From NCBI GenBank assembly GCA_028697435.1, contig JAQVFD010000141.1, positions 1 through 6,032 on the forward strand: 6,032 nucleotides of DNA. Reading direction: 5' to 3'. Below the pieces are notes generated by a model. The model worked only from the letters and a program-made list of their open reading frames with translations, did no database searches and was not told where the DNA came from. This DNA comes from Clostridiaceae bacterium. Lineage in GTDB: Bacteria; Bacillota; Clostridia; Lutisporales; Lutisporaceae. The stretch's first letter is position 1. Every line of letters starts with the position of its first letter. Shown in pieces: positions 5,993-6,032 of the stretch. A program made the translations under genes and the position numbers.

Positions 5993-6032
5993 TCAGAACA
6001 TCTTTTTTCCTGCCATAAATATAGCCGCAGCC
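5993..6032 (-). CDS. Possible C-terminal end of a minus-strand gene running in from the right
   Basis: Reading leftward from the edge, one frame gives AAAIFMAGKKMF and a TGA at 5995-5993. Another gives GCGYIYGRKKDVLIL and a TAG at 5987-5985. Either could be a protein end, and 12 to 15 codons are too few to choose or identify a family. The main support is the minus-strand terminator that begins about 22 bases after the first of these stops. No function can be assigned. Confidence 0.3.
   Translation of the reverse strand, partial: AAAIFMAGKKMF

Overview
The window looks like ordinary chromosomal DNA from a low-to-moderate GC Gram-positive bacterium. A member of the Clostridia is most likely. 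This is inferred from AT-rich spacers, frequent AGA and ATA codons, strong GGAG/GGTGAT-type Shine-Dalgarno sites, a PpaX-type phosphatase and the cell-wall gene types. No RNA gene, mobile element, CRISPR array or phage gene is visible.

Layout. Bases 1-2420 (+ strand) hold an ABC importer of the nitrate/sulfonate/taurine/thiamine-precursor (NitT/TauT) class. It consists of the 3' part of a substrate-binding protein gene, an ATPase gene and a permease gene. The binding-protein gene is followed by three imperfect 7-base repeats and a strong intrinsic terminator. A possible secondary promoter then precedes the ATPase gene, whose end overlaps the permease start. The substrate cannot be read from the sequence. 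Bases 2450-3088 (- strand) encode a HAD-family phosphatase closely resembling PpaX. It converges on the permease gene across a shared hairpin. A 137-base divergent spacer carries a good sigma-A promoter for ppaX and a weaker one for the genes on the right.

Bases 3226-5939 (+ strand) form a tight two-gene operon: a SEDS-family (FtsW/RodA/SpoVE) peptidoglycan glycosyltransferase and a class B penicillin-binding protein with all transpeptidase motifs intact. The two would work as a polymerase/crosslinker pair at the membrane. In overall form they resemble the actinobacterial RodA-PbpA pair more than the E. coli or Bacillus elongation pairs. A hairpin closes the operon. Its T-rich arm lies on the minus strand, so a minus-strand gene probably ends at the right edge.

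The three modules (importer, phosphatase, wall synthesis) have no evident functional link. I found no convincing undescribed system. The points most worth a second look are the heptamer repeats plus terminator inside the transporter operon, and the lineage of the SEDS-PBP pair.
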